DNA of 64,000 bases from Siphlonurus alternatus (taxonomy: Eukaryota; Arthropoda; Insecta; Ephemeroptera; Siphlonuridae), in contig OX463787.1 of the NCBI GenBank assembly GCA_949825025.1, positions 868,001 to 932,000 on the forward strand, given 5' to 3'. The notes beneath the pieces were generated by a model that worked only from the letters and a program-made list of their open reading frames with translations, made no database searches and was not told the DNA's origin. Made by a program: the position numbers and the translations under genes. Of the stretch, positions 11,641-23,647 are shown in pieces. The stretch's first letter is position 1; every line of letters begins with the position of its first letter.

Positions 11641-14430
11641 CTGCTTGAATTTCTAATGCTACAAACTTGGAAGTCTCATAATAAGCTTAAAAATTTATTT
11701 CTAAACAAAATTCCCTAACAGGCTTTTGTTAGTCCTAGTGAATTTTATTTAATAATTATTTAGAAATGCAGAATTAATTGCCTTTCTTCAAGCAGAAGTA
11801 ACGCACCGAATTTGTTAAAAACTCAAATAATAAAACTTTAAAAAATAAAAGGAACAAATTTGTGAAAATAAAAACTGATCAAGAAAGAACTTGTTTTATT
11901 TTAATTATTTCATTATGCTACAAGTAGGTTAGCAAAATTATCTATCCACACATTATTAGTTATCAGACATGTTATAACTTGGTGTGAAAATAACCTTTCA
12001 AAAGAGACAAATTTCATAATTTTAAATTATTAAATATTTGCGGAATTATTATATTAAATGGCAATTAAAAATTAATTTAAATTAAATTACAACTTTACAG
12101 CGTGAATCATTTTAATTAACAGAATTTTCAGAATATGTTTGAAGGCAATCCTTTACCAGCCGCAATAATTTACTGCTACCATTGCCCAGAAATATAAAAA
12201 GTATTAAAAGATGAAAATTATTATACCTTTCATTCACTCCTTTGGTCTTTTCATATCTTATTTTGAAAACAACATGTGATGTTCACAGATTTAAAAAAAA
12301 AATGAAAAAAAAATATATATAAAAATAAATAAATTAAAAATTTATATTTTTCGTTATACATTAATTTTTTTAAATATTACAATACAAATAAATAAAATAA
12401 ATTTTGCTTTACATTATTTATAACATTCAATTTATAGTAATTTCTCTAATTTATAAATTTCAAATTCAAATTATTTTGCAAAAGAAAAGATATAGTGTGG
12501 GAGTTTTTTTTACAGCATATATTAATAAATTTTTTACAAAAATAAATAAATTAAAAATTATTTATAATACATTAATTTTTTTCAAATATTACAATACAAA
12601 TAAATAAAAATAGAATTGTTTTATTATATTTATAACATCCAATTAACTGTAATGGAGGCTTCAAGTGATGCGCTTTCGCTGCGCAACTGTTTGTCGCTAA
12701 GGTTCATCTTGCACTTGAAAATGAAGCACAGTGTTTTTTTTTTACTTTTCTCGGTTATAAATCAAGTAAAAACTCTAAATCTTGAATTATCTACTTTATT
12801 TTTCAGTTTGGACCAAAGTTCCGTAAAGGAATTATCCCTGAAAAATCTTATTCTTGGTGAAAAAACGAATTCACGTTTTTTTTACATAGGTTTGGTATAG
12901 CGGGTGGGATCACCGAAAAATCAGCTGACTTGAAGCCTCTATTTATAAATTTTAAATTAAACTATGTTTAGAATATAATACGCAGTGACAAAGTAAAACA
13001 AAATCGTTGAAATAATGCCAAGTGTATACGCCAATTTGTTGCTATGGCTAAGAAATGGACAATCGCATTATATTTTAATTGAAAAAACAAATAGAAGAAA
13101 TATAGCTTTCAATAGTTGTTAAAAATATAATTGGAACATAAGTAAATCGATAGCAATGCAGGATAAGGCCACACAGTCCCTTCGTTACAAATTTTTTTTC
13201 ACTGATCTGGACCAGGTTTGATAATTTTTGTTAATTCAAACTAAATTTTGGCATTGCATTTTTTTTTTATATTAATTAAATTGTAAGATTTTAATGTTAT
13301 ATTAATTCTGTTTTATTAGTTTCAATTAAAATTTATTAATTATATTTTATATAATATATTATAAATATTTTATATTGCAAAATATAATTAAATTATTATA
13401 TTCTAAATATTTTAAAACAAATACAATAATTGTAAAATAATATTATTATACTCTAGAAATTAATAATAACAAATTAAATATTTGTTAAAACATTTAAAAC
13501 TCCCTATAGGTTTGTTATTTGTTTAGGATTTTAATTTATTAATCATACTTGTCATTAAAATAATTATTGTCCTCTGAACGTTATTGAGTAAAAACAATAA
13601 GAAAAAAAAAAAAGATTCAACGCTTTCAGTAAATTTTATTAATATTATTAATTTATACAAAACAACAATAAATTTAATACGGCGTAAATTTAATAATTAA
13701 AATAAATTTTAAAGGAGCAAATAAACATTTATACTGAGAACCAATCATCAGGGGCGATTGTTTATTGATTTGAAAATGTTTTCTAGGGTCTGATTAAAAA
13801 AAAATGTTTTCTATGGCAAGGTGGACTCTTGATGACAAGCTGGTTCTTGTTTTGAATGAAAATAGAGGCTTCAAGTTATTTGATTTTGCGAATCCCCACC
13901 TTCCTATCTTAAATTGCTTTATACTGCCATTATAAATTTATTTTTAGAAGAAAATAAGCTCTTGATTAATTATAAGAAGACCCCTAAATGGTAGCAAATG
14001 TTTTCAAATTGATTGCTTTAATAGTTACAGAGAAAACAGAATTAAAATTTTCTAACATGGAGGCTTATGGCACTGCCTACTTCATCAAGGCCTGCGCAAT
14101 GTAATATCGATCTCGATTGTTTTTTGAAATAGTAGTCCTAGATTCTAAATTTTACATCGAGTTATATGCAACTTTGACCCTGAAATTTTCATGGAAAATT
14201 TTGAAACTTTGCACATGGCAAAATATGAGGTTTAAAAATTATGCCTGGGGTTAGAAAATACAAATAAAAATTTATTTCTATTGGATTTAATTTGAATTTT
14301 ACAATGCTATTGCACATGAGTGGACTACTATTTTTATTTTTTTTTTTTTCGCAGTGCGCAGGCCTTGGTGGAGTGGGCAGTGCTTATGGAGAAAATTTTA
14401 CCCCCGGAAAGTCTCTATAAATGATCTAGA
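11641..14430. other. AT-rich intergenic DNA between CTL1 and CTL2
   Basis: No gene is supported. Fragments of family D (GCTTCAAGT or its complement) are recognisable near 12652, 12895-12945 and 13862-13910. Long A/T runs dominate. TTTATT at 14333-14338 gives AATAAA on the minus strand, about 95 nt after the CTL2 stop, and is a plausible CTL2 polyadenylation signal. Confidence 0.5.
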
Positions 14431-17400
14431 CTAGACGAGGTCTGCGCACGGCTTGGGCACCTCACAGATAAAGCGCCCCCTCCACCCAGTACAACTTCTA
14501 TCGTTCCAATGCACGTTCCCTAGCGAGCCAACCTGCCACACCTCCCCACAATCCTCGTTTCCACCATTGTTGTCCGGGTTTCCAGGGTGCCAGTCCATGT
14601 AGATGACAGGTTGTCCTGTGCCTCCCCAGATGTAAGTGTTCTCCGTGTCAAGGTCGTTCAAGGACGTCCAGAAGAAAGCCTGGTAGTCGATCTGACCACC
14701 TGGAAAATAAATGTCTCATTTCGTGTTTTATTAGTTATCTTAATATTCCGTAGTTCAAAATTTATGTCTTTAAATCATCCTTTACACGTCTAAACCTAAT
14801 CTTTTTGTCTTTTTTTTTATCTAAAAAGACACAATTTATAGCTTCTTCGTGCAAAGAGAGAATGAAATTGAAAAAAAAAAATATTTCTAACATTAATTTG
14901 ATGCTAAGAAAGTGTAAAGAAGACGTAATCTCATTCTTTCTCCGCTTTTTTCCTCTAAAATGTTGCAAAATAAGAGGACAAAAGACGAGAGGAGAGTTTA
15001 TTATAGCGAATAAAAGATGAAATTTATTTCAACTCAGATAAGCTCTCTTCTCCTCTCGTCTTTTTTTTTTTACCTATTTTGCAGTATTTTTTAGAAAAAA
15101 AAGGGAGAGTGACGAAAATACGTAATTTTTTCCTTTTCTTTTCTTGAGCATAAAATGTTAGAAATGTTGTCTTCATTTCATCCTCACTTTGAGCGAGGAG
15201 GAAATAAGATGTGTTTTAGAGGTAAAAAGATTAGGTTTAGACGTGTAAAGGATAACTTGAAGACGTAATTTTTCAACCAGACATGATTCATGCTTCGCCG
15301 TTACGTTCGGTAACTCACCCAGCAAAAACTGCACCTGGTTCTTGATCAAGGTATTCTCCTGCGCGCTTTCGATGCTCACCAGATGCATTCCGTACTGACG
15401 ACAAAGGTCCTGGGCACGGAACCACGTCACCTGAAGGTCAAAAATTACACCTGAAGGTCATTGAACCACGTGTTTTATATCGGAGGAAAATTACGATAGC
15501 AGTGTACAAATTAAGATAAAGAGCACTTTACATTATAATTAGATTTGGACATACTGCTATAAGCTTGCATGCAGCTTGAGCTGAGGGGGAATACAAAGTA
15601 TATTTAAATGACAATTTAATTGTCTTTCACGTTATTAATACAAAAAATATGAAAATGAAATAGAAAATATAAATAAAATATTATACTTTAAAATATACCA
15701 TTGAGGTTGCAAAAGAAAACAAATATATTGAGTACAAGACAACATATTTAAAAATTAAACAAAACATGAAAACACAGCTACATCATGGTAATTGGAAGAT
15801 AAATTCTCTACGGAGATTCAGTATAGTTCAAAATTGTATCTCACATCATGGTAATTGGAAGATAAATGCAACTGCTATCCATTTCTGTACGGGGATTCAG
15901 TATAGTTCAAAATTATATCTCACATCATGGTAATTGGAAGATAAATGCAACTGCTATCCATTTCTGTACGGGGATTCAGTATAGTTCAAAATTATATCTC
16001 ACCGGAGTGGTGGGATCATTGTGAAAGTAATACACTCCGTCCCCGAGTCTCGTCAGAGTCAAGTCCTTAACTGGAAAAACAAGCAACCTTGGAATTATGT
16101 CGCTTTGTCGAGGTAATTGTCATAGAAGGTTCAGTAGCCAGTCCAATGGAACCAGCTCGTCGTCAGGAGTCTATTGAACTGGCTACTGAACCTTCTATGA
16201 TGACTCTTTCTTTGTTATCCATGAAAGAATTGTCATAGAAGGTTCAGTAGCCAGTCCAATGGAACCAGCTCGTCGTCAGGAGTCTATTGAACTGGTTACT
16301 GAACCTTCTATGATGACTCTTTCTTTGTTATCCATGGAAAGAATTGTCATAGAAGGTTCAGTAGCCAGTCCAATGGAACCAGCTTGTCGTCAGGAGTCTA
16401 TTGAACTGGCTACTGAACCTTCTATGATGACTCTTTCTTTGTTATCCATGGAAAGAATTGTCATAGAAGGTTCAGTAGCCAGTTCAATGGAACCAGCTCG
16501 TCGTCAGGAGTCCATTGAACTGGCTAATGAACCTTCTATGATGACTCCTTGCATGGAAATACCTTAAACCCTCTCATCAAACATTAAAGTACCATCATCA
16601 ATATTAATATAAAAAATTGATAACTTACCTTGTTCTAAACAATTGTCTCGCAAATTTTCGAGCTGAAACAGAAAATATTAATTTTATCAGTAAATGCATA
16701 AAAGAAAAAAAAATGTGTCAACGAATCCTGCAGTTGAATTTTTTTTTTAATAAACATTGTGGCTACATAATTAAACCTAGCATTACCAAGAAGAAGGGGG
16801 GGGGATACATTATGACATGTAAATCTTAAGAAGCGTGGAGAAGGCGTAAAATATTGCCCCAAAAAATCTGAAAAAATTGGAATCTTTAGCTAGGTAATGC
16901 ATTTTTCGCTAAAAAAATAGTGGGAAAAAAATTCAACTAAAAAAATAGCTTTTTCGTCTCAGATTTCAGTCTCAGATCACCTGAGGAAGAGAGCGGTTTA
17001 CTCTTGAAAGTTCCTGATGTATAGCGGTGTTCGAACACTAATTGATTATCGCATCATATACTACATACAGAAGGATTACATCGAACACCGACATAGGTAA
17101 ATGTGAATTGAAAATATATTCAGTAAAAATACCTTGCAGCACTTTCTGTTTAACCTTTCTGTTGACTGTCCGGTGGGGTCAATGAACTCTATTGGCGGGG
17201 GAACTTTGTCCACGATCCACTGTCTGTTGCCCTCCAGTCCCAGCGAGTCCACTTGGTCCGTCCCAGCATCTTTTGAGGGGCTGAGGAGATGTAATTAATT
17301 TTACCTGAGTTGAAATTAAGTTAATTCGCTATTCTCTCGTCTTTTCTCCTCTTATTTTGCACTATTTTAGAGAGAAAAAGACGAGATTTCGTCTTTTTTC

Positions 17401-18425
17401 CTCTTCTTGACCATAAAATGTTTGAAATATTATCTTAATTTCATTCTTACTTTGAGTGAAAAGGAAATAAGATGTATTTTAGAGGTAAAAAGATTGGGCG
17501 CGATTCACGAAGAAGTTAGCTATATATAGATTTCTAACCATGTTTAACTATACCTGTTTTACTTTTTAATTAAACTACCAATTTAAACGTGATTAAGCTA
17601 AACGTGGCTAGAAACTGCTTCGTGAATCGCGCCCATTAGATTTAGACGCGTAAAGTATGAGTTGAAGACGTAATCAACTAGTCTTACTTTTGAGTGGTGT
17701 TCATTGTTCCAGCAGTGGTGTCATTACTGGCGTAGACCTGGAATAAAAATTAATTACGCTGCAGTGTTCTTTGTGTTTTCTTCATCCTCACCTTTAGCAC
17801 CAGGAGTGAAGCTGCGAGAAACCAGAATACATATGTCTGGAAAAAGAAATAATTGTCTCAGTATGTGGAATAATAACTTTTAATTATTACATTATTTTAA
17901 AAAGTGGAATTTTAGTCGAATTTTTAATTAGTAAGTAAAATTATATGTGAAATTTCATAGCAGTATTTATAATAAAACAGATATTGGAGTGTATGAATGA
18001 TCATGCTTTTTAATTTATGTAACTGAAGCCTAGCTGTATTACACGATACAATTTTTCTTTACAAAAAAATTTCATCCTCATACAAACAAACAAATGGAGT
18101 TGAAATTTTCTTGAAAGTAAAAATTCATCACTTCAAAATAAAAGTGTAGTATAAACCACGAAGTTTTAATGCAATTTTAGACCCTATGTACATGATGCAT
18201 AAGGCCTAAAATTGCATCAAAACTTCGACGATTGTAACATTGCATCGTGTAATACATGCTTTATGTAAAAAAAAAAATAAATAAATAAATAGTTTTAAAC
18301 TGAAATATTAACTAAAAGAATTACTAAAAATTAACATCAATCGTATTAATTTATTTTTAATCTTAATTCAACTATAACTACTACAGTGAATTTTAGCAAC
18401 AATTTACCAGCAGAAGTTTTGACAT
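14431..18425 (-). CDS. CTL2: secreted C-type lectin domain protein (8 exons)
   Basis: Exons on the minus strand: 18425-18408, 17836-17792, 17737-17688, 17280-17133, 16662-16629, 16070-16003, 15430-15319, 14699-14431. All phases match, giving 247 codons plus TAG. The start MSKLLL continues in exon 2 with a hydrophobic signal peptide (TYVFWFLAASLLVLK). After a linker and a short helical exon ending RKCCK, exons 5-8 form the lectin domain with RLGDGVYYF, MHLVSIESAQENTLI, FWTSLNDL, HWNDRSC and RFICEV. The calcium-site region reads WHPGNPDNNGGNEDC, so the usual EPN triplet is NPD, and the WND motif is kept. Of the three paralogues this one looks most able to bind a ligand through calcium. Its exon pattern from the CCK exon onward equals CTL3. 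A TATA box precedes it at 18475. Confidence 0.88.
14756..15287. mobile_element. Inverted pair of family H MITEs in the last CTL2 intron
   Basis: A minus-oriented copy (about 14756-15020) abuts a plus-oriented copy (about 15022-15287). Together they form a hairpin filling almost the whole intron between the last two CTL2 exons. The CTL1 intron at the homologous position also holds an inverted H pair. Confidence 0.75.
15785..16003. repeat. About 80-bp tandem repeat starting at the CTL2 exon 6 donor
   Basis: Two full units and one shorter unit contain CATCATGGTAATTGGAAGAT and GGGGATTCAGTATAGTTC. On the minus strand each unit ends GTGAGATAT, the same bases as the true donor at 16002. The array is therefore a tandem duplication seeded at a splice donor and gives decoy donors in the intron. 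Confidence 0.8.
16115..16547 (+). mobile_element. Four tandem family E mini-palindromes
   Basis: Units start near 16117, 16229, 16343 and 16457, a spacing of about 114 bp. Each has both arms plus the linker ACTCTTTCTTTGTTATCCAT. The array lies in CTL2 intron 5, its edge 45 nt from the 3' splice site of exon 6 (antisense to the gene). The 102-codon ORF across it is only the repeat read in frame. Confidence 0.9.
17308..17690 (+). mobile_element. Family H MITE split by a nested family F MITE
   Basis: Family H sequence runs 17308-17495, is interrupted by a complete family F copy at 17496-17634, and resumes with AGATTTAGACGCGTAAAG to about 17680. The nesting gives relative ages: H is older than F here. 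It lies between CTL2 exons 4 and 3. Confidence 0.85.
18030..18260. mobile_element. Palindromic MITE in CTL2 intron 1
   Basis: The ends GTATTACACGAT and ATCGTGTAATAC are inverted. The internal arms AAGTTTTAATGCAATTTTAG and its complement lie around a centre near 18188. No other copy was recognised in the window. Confidence 0.7.
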
Positions 18426-18474
18426 GCTACTGTCCCTGTCAAATCAGAATGCTTCACCCACCAAAACTTCTCTG

Positions 18475-18483
18475 CTATTTATA
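18475..18483 (-). promoter_or_regulatory. TATA box of CTL2
   Basis: TATAAATAG on the minus strand lies 50 nt before the CTL2 start codon, suitable for transcription starting about 18445-18455. CTL3 has the same TATAAATAG core. Confidence 0.7.
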
Positions 18484-18715
18484 ATATTTCGTTCACAATA
18501 CACAAGTTCTAAAATGCAACAAAAAAGTTTAAAATTTTCATGCGATGTTCATTCTTGTTGATATAAAATGCCCGTCTAAATTGCAGCAATAACATTCGTT
18601 GAACCGAAACGAAAGATTTATTACTTCCTTTTCAGTCCACGCCAATATTGACTTTACAGCGACCTCCAGACTGACATGTGAACAGGTGATTCGAAGACCG
18701 GCGCAGTCTTATAGA

Positions 18716-18997
18716 GTATCGAACTCAAAATATTTTTATTGCAAAAATAAATAGAGGGTGCACTCTTTTCAGATATTCAGTCCGGGAAGTATTGCTAAAA
18801 AGGTTTTCCGAGGTCAGGTTTGAACCCACGCCCCTTTTAGGTCCTATCTTTTTATTAACAGAGGCGTCATTTTCTCTGTACTTTCAATAATTGCTTAACA
18901 ATAATTCCCAGTATCTAAAAAATCTGAAAAAAAATCAGGGTAGTATAACTTTGTACCTTCTATCTATTTCTGCAATAAAAAAAATTTGATGTCCATC
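18716..18997. mobile_element. Family B MITE (relative of family A)
   Basis: It starts GAGTATCGAACTC and has the TTTTTATTGCAAAAAT and TCTGCAATAAAAAA arm motifs of family A. Its centre carries GGTTTGAACCCACGCC, a degenerate form of the tRNA B-box sequence. Its relatives at 42083 and 52274 share this centre. It lies between CTL2 and CTL3. Confidence 0.75.
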
Positions 18998-19796
18998 CTG
19001 ACCATCCTGACTGAGGGTTCCCTCAGTCAAATTAGTCAAGAAAATGTCCCACTCTCCTCGTTGGTAAGATCATACAGAGGAGGAATTTCAGACATAACGC
19101 TAAGTAATTATTAATTTCAAGTATTAAAAAATATTATAAATAAATAATATCAAAATATTAACATAACTTTTTAATGCAGAACAAGTAAAATAAATAGCGA
19201 ATCTTGGATTTAAAAGTAAATATCTCCTACATATTTTTTATATTATTTTGTGCCCCACTCCCAACGTTGCTGTAAACATTAAACCTAGTCAAATTACAAT
19301 TTTTACCCTAAAATCATGGAATATGCATCCTCGTCCTACTTTGATAATTAAATTAAAATAAATTAAAAAAAAAAGATAATCCGTCATTCGTTGCGGTCTT
19401 TGGTGACAATTTTCTGAACTTGCATATAATATTGTTTATATTTATGACACATTGTTACCATAACAATAGTGCTTTGTAAATACCAAACGCTCTCTACTTA
19501 TTGTTGCTTAATAACTGCTGCATGAAGTGCAACAAAAATAATTAAGGAATGCTATAAACTAATATATCATGGTAATAATACTAATAACAATGTTTATTAC
19601 AAATAAAAGAATAAATAAATGAAATAAATAAATAAACTTTCTCTTTTCCTCGATTTATGTTATAAATTTTAAAATTTAGAATGCATGTAGTGAATTTAGT
19701 ATTATAATTAAATTATTTAGTTTTCAATTTAAAAAAAATTAAAATAATAATTAAATTTTGCCAATCGCAAACTTAATTTATAAATCTTTTATAAGG

Positions 19797-19936
19797 GGCA
19801 TTCACAAAGCCTTAAGGGCACATTTAAGGCTCAATAATTTAAGACCAGAAATTTTGGGTCTAAAAAACACGTCTAAAATCAAGCTTTAAATTATCAAGCC
19901 TTAAATGTGGCCTTAAGACTTTGTGAATGCCTCTTT
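19797..19936. mobile_element. Family G MITE (about 140 bp)
   Basis: The ends GGGGCATTCACAAAG and CTTTGTGAATGCCTC are inverted, as are CCTTAAG and TTTAAGGC within. Longer relatives with ends GCATTCACAAAGCACTTTAA or GTATTCACAAAG are at 41349 and 60786. Confidence 0.8.
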
Positions 19937-20185
19937 TAATGTTTTAATAACAATATTTAATTAATAAAATGTTGCTGGGTAACCTTTACTGTCACTCCAG
20001 GTAGCGTGCAAATATTTTATAATTTATTGCTTTGCATTTTATGGCACACCGTTGAGTAAAAAAGAAATAAAATCGAAACGTCCTCTAAGTCACCTTGATG
20101 CTCGGGGAATAACCAAATATCAGATGTCCGACATTTGACCTCTAGTTGTCCGAACTTGTAATATCATATAATTTTGAAGTCAGCA

Positions 20186-20443
20186 AAGGCTTCAAGTCAG
20201 CTGATTTTGCGGTGTTCCCACCTTCCTATCCAAACCTATGTAAAAAAAAACAACTAGAAATTGATTGTTTTTGGCGTTAAAGATTTTTTTTTTTTTATTT
20301 ACAGAAATATAAGTTCTTGATTTATTATCGGAAGACCCGTAAATGGAGGGGTAGGAGATGGTTTCAAGTTAATAGCTTTAATAGTTGCTGAGAAAAAATA
20401 TTAAATTTTTCTAAAATGGTGGCTTATGGAGAAAATTTTATCA
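20186..20443. mobile_element. Family D element
   Basis: The left part GCTTCAAGTCAGCTGATTTT then GGTGTTCCCACC, and the right part GTGGCTTATGGAGAAAATTT, define the family. Other copies, complete or partial, are at 27041, 38160, 42882, 61802 and 63519. Its end also resembles the flank near 12652. Confidence 0.7.
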
Positions 20444-20592
20444 CTTTGGTCGTTTAAAAAAAAAAATAACACAAATTTAAGAAGTAAACATTGCATGTGA
20501 TAAATTTCGGAAGTAATAAATTTTACTTGTACAAAAGATAACATTTTTTCAGAGGTATCAATAGAAGTACAGTAAAAAGAGTGAGTTGTTGA

Positions 20593-20600
20593 TATAAATA
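20593..20600 (+). promoter_or_regulatory. TATA box of CTL3
   Basis: TATAAATAG lies about 58 nt upstream of the CTL3 ATG, giving an expected 5' leader of roughly 25-30 nt. Confidence 0.7.
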
Positions 20601-20650
20601 GCGAGCTGGTTCACTGGGGGTGGACACTCGAAAGAAAGGGCACTGCAGGC

Positions 20651-23611
20651 ATGATGTATTTTAACACGGTGAGTGCATGGAGATTACTTAGTAAGAATTG
20701 TAATTATTTTTGGAGTTAAATAATTTAAATTTTAATATAATTTACCAAAACATAATTTCAGTTTCATTAACAATTTTAGAATTAAAATTGTCATCGTAAC
20801 ATACAATTGTTAATTGCATTAATTGGTATTGAAATTTCGTATATTTTTTATTAATTTCTTTATTGAATTAAATTTAATTCAAAAGAATTTAGTTATTATA
20901 ATTAATTGGAATATAGATTAATTTTATTGCGTTGATGAAAAAAAAAAAATAATAATGGAAAAAATTGGACTCGTTTGGAATTTCGGCTACTTTCTAAAAT
21001 GTGTATTAATTATATATTTATTATTCTGTCTTCATTAATTATTATTATTATTTTTTTTTTTTGCAGCTGGTCGCCTTGTGCTTTATGCTGTTTGTCTGCA
21101 GTGTGCAGGTAATTATCGCTGCATTTGTATCGAGTTTTCAATGAGAAGCAATGTAATATTATATTATTACATTATTACTAGTAATTATTATTACTAGTGT
21201 GATTTTCTAAATATTTTTGTATAAATAATTAATATTAATTATATTTGCCAGGTTATTAGTAAACTGTTAGTATTATATTATGTTTGTTGTAAAGTGTTTT
21301 AGTGTTTGTTTGTTATATTTTGTAAAATGACGTAATCCATGTTGTACTAGTTGTACTTGTACATCCAGTGATTAAATAAATGAATTGAATTGAATTGAAA
21401 TATAGAGATATTTTAGTTTTCTGATTATATATTTTTATTTTGTTTTAATTAATTATTTTAGGCGGATGGAGATAAACCAGCAGCAATTAAGAAATCTGAA
21501 AAGTAAGTAAAATAAAGAACTTAATTTAGAATCTTTCTTAATTACAAACAAGTATAATATTAAAATTCTTCTCCGAAAAAAATACTTTCTGATAATAAGA
21601 AATTTAAACGTAAGGCAATGAACAGTTAATAAATAAATTAAAATTTACAAATTAATTTATCAGAGCTTCATTCTGATCTGGGAATGAAAAAAATACAACT
21701 TATTTTTATTTTTTCAAAATCTAAATACAATTATCTTTGCAGCCTTGTTATTCACCATTCTCCGTATGAATAACATAGGGCATGGTAATTAACAAAGCTG
21801 CAAATTGGAAATATGTACATTCATTTATAGCATCATATAACAGGTATACAAACGTATAAAGCAAACATATTATTATGCTTTATAAATTAATTAACATTAT
21901 TTAGTGTGTTATGCATGGGTACATAGAAGCACAAGCAATAGACGACATACATGAAAAAATTTTATTGCAGAAATGAATAGAGGATACCAAATTATGCTAC
22001 TCTGAGTTTTTTCAGATTTTATTGAGACCCGGAACTATTTTTAAATAATTATTGAAAGTCCTGTGATTTCAGTTGGCACCCCTGAATTCTTAATAAAAAG
22101 GATAGAGAGTGGACGCCTATTGACGCCTCCAGGGGGCGTGGCCGCACTTTCAATAATTATTTAAAAATAGTTCAGGGTTAAAAAAAATCTGAAAAAATTC
22201 AGAGTAGCAAAATTTGGTACCCTCTATTCATTTCTGCAATAAAGTTTTTTCATGTATGTTGTCCATTTTATAAAAAGACTATTAATGCGGATTATAGACT
22301 ATTAGACTATATATTTTAATGCGGATTTAAGGTGGATTTTCATGGGCGGCAACGGCGACGCGGCGCGATTTTAACTTAAGCTGTGAAATCCTATGCGGCG
22401 GCGAATTCGCAGGTAATCGCGTTAATTACGATGCTCTTTTTCTTTTAATCGCCCAATATGGCCGCCAATGGATGTTACAGCAAGTGCGCATTATTCGCGT
22501 CGCGTCGCATTGTAAAAATCGCCATGTGACTCCACCTTAACATGGCAATTTTTAGCATGCGACGCGAAACGAATAATGCGCACTTGCTGTAACATCCATT
22601 TGCGGCCATATTTGGCAATTAAAAAATAGAGCATCGTAATTAACGCGATAATCAACTGCCGCAACCTGGCGAATTCGTTCACAGCATGAATTTCACAATT
22701 TTTACGTCGCATCGCCGTTGTCGCCATGTGAATCCACCTTCAGCTACCGCCACTCTGCATGTTAAATTATAACAATTTTGACCTCCCCAGTGCTCCAGCA
22801 ACTTCTCAGGAAGACCCTGTTGTCCTGAAGTACCCTGAGATGCACAAGAACCTCTCCACCCTGGTCCTGGAGAATGCAGGCCTGCGCGCGCAGCTTCTCA
22901 ACTCGGAGACTTTGCGCGCGAAACTTTTAAATTCGGAGACTCGGGAGATCGTGTTGAATCCTGCGGACCTTTTGGCTCTACTGCAACAAATCCCAGTCCT
23001 GGACCCCATCTTGGTGACTAAGACGCCCCCTACCGATGACTCATATGACAGGAACTGCTGCAAGGTGAGACAGAATGACAAAATAGAGACCCTACAGAGA
23101 CCTCCGTGTCTTATGGCCAGGGATTTGATCAGAGTTTCACTGTAACTGAGAGTGGCGGCGCTGTTAAATGTTCGGCACGACCGGGTTCTTCCTGGCTAAA
23201 ATTGCCCGCGCAGCCAGCGAGAATCGGGCCGTGCCGAACATTTAGCAATGCCGCCACTCTCAGTTACAGTGAAGCTCGGCTAAGCTGGTCAAATTTCTGG
23301 CCATAAGCCACGGTTCATTGATGGCAATATCAATGAAATATCTGCACACTAAAGATTGTTAAAACGATATACTTTTGCAGTACGATGTTGCAGTGGCGCA
23401 GTGCCAAGGCCAAGGTGAGTATTGGACCTAATTACCTTAGTATTGGACATCATTATGTTAGTATTGGATCAAATTAGATTATTTTTTACCCTAATATTAC
23501 ATTAAAAATTGACATAATTACGTTGGTATTGGTTTTAATGGACAACCTGCATTACATTTTTTATTGCAGAAATGAATAGAGGGTACTAAATTATGCTACT
23601 CTGAATTTCTT

Positions 23612-23647
<36 letters not shown>

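Larger units (their letters stand above)
18998..20580. other. CTL2-CTL3 intergenic region
   Basis: Divergent intergenic DNA, mostly A/T. It contains a family G MITE (19797-19936) and a family D element (20186-20443), listed separately. I see nothing coding. Confidence 0.5.

Noticed and set aside
16259..16567. 102-codon ORF MEPARRQESIELVTEP...
   Set aside because: It is four tandem family E palindromes read in frame. The same short peptide appears at every copy, and most copies have no continuing frame.
22491..23306. Minus-strand ORFs and the plus ORF at 23106
   Set aside because: They are shadows of palindromic elements or of CTL3 exon 4, which is coding on the plus strand.
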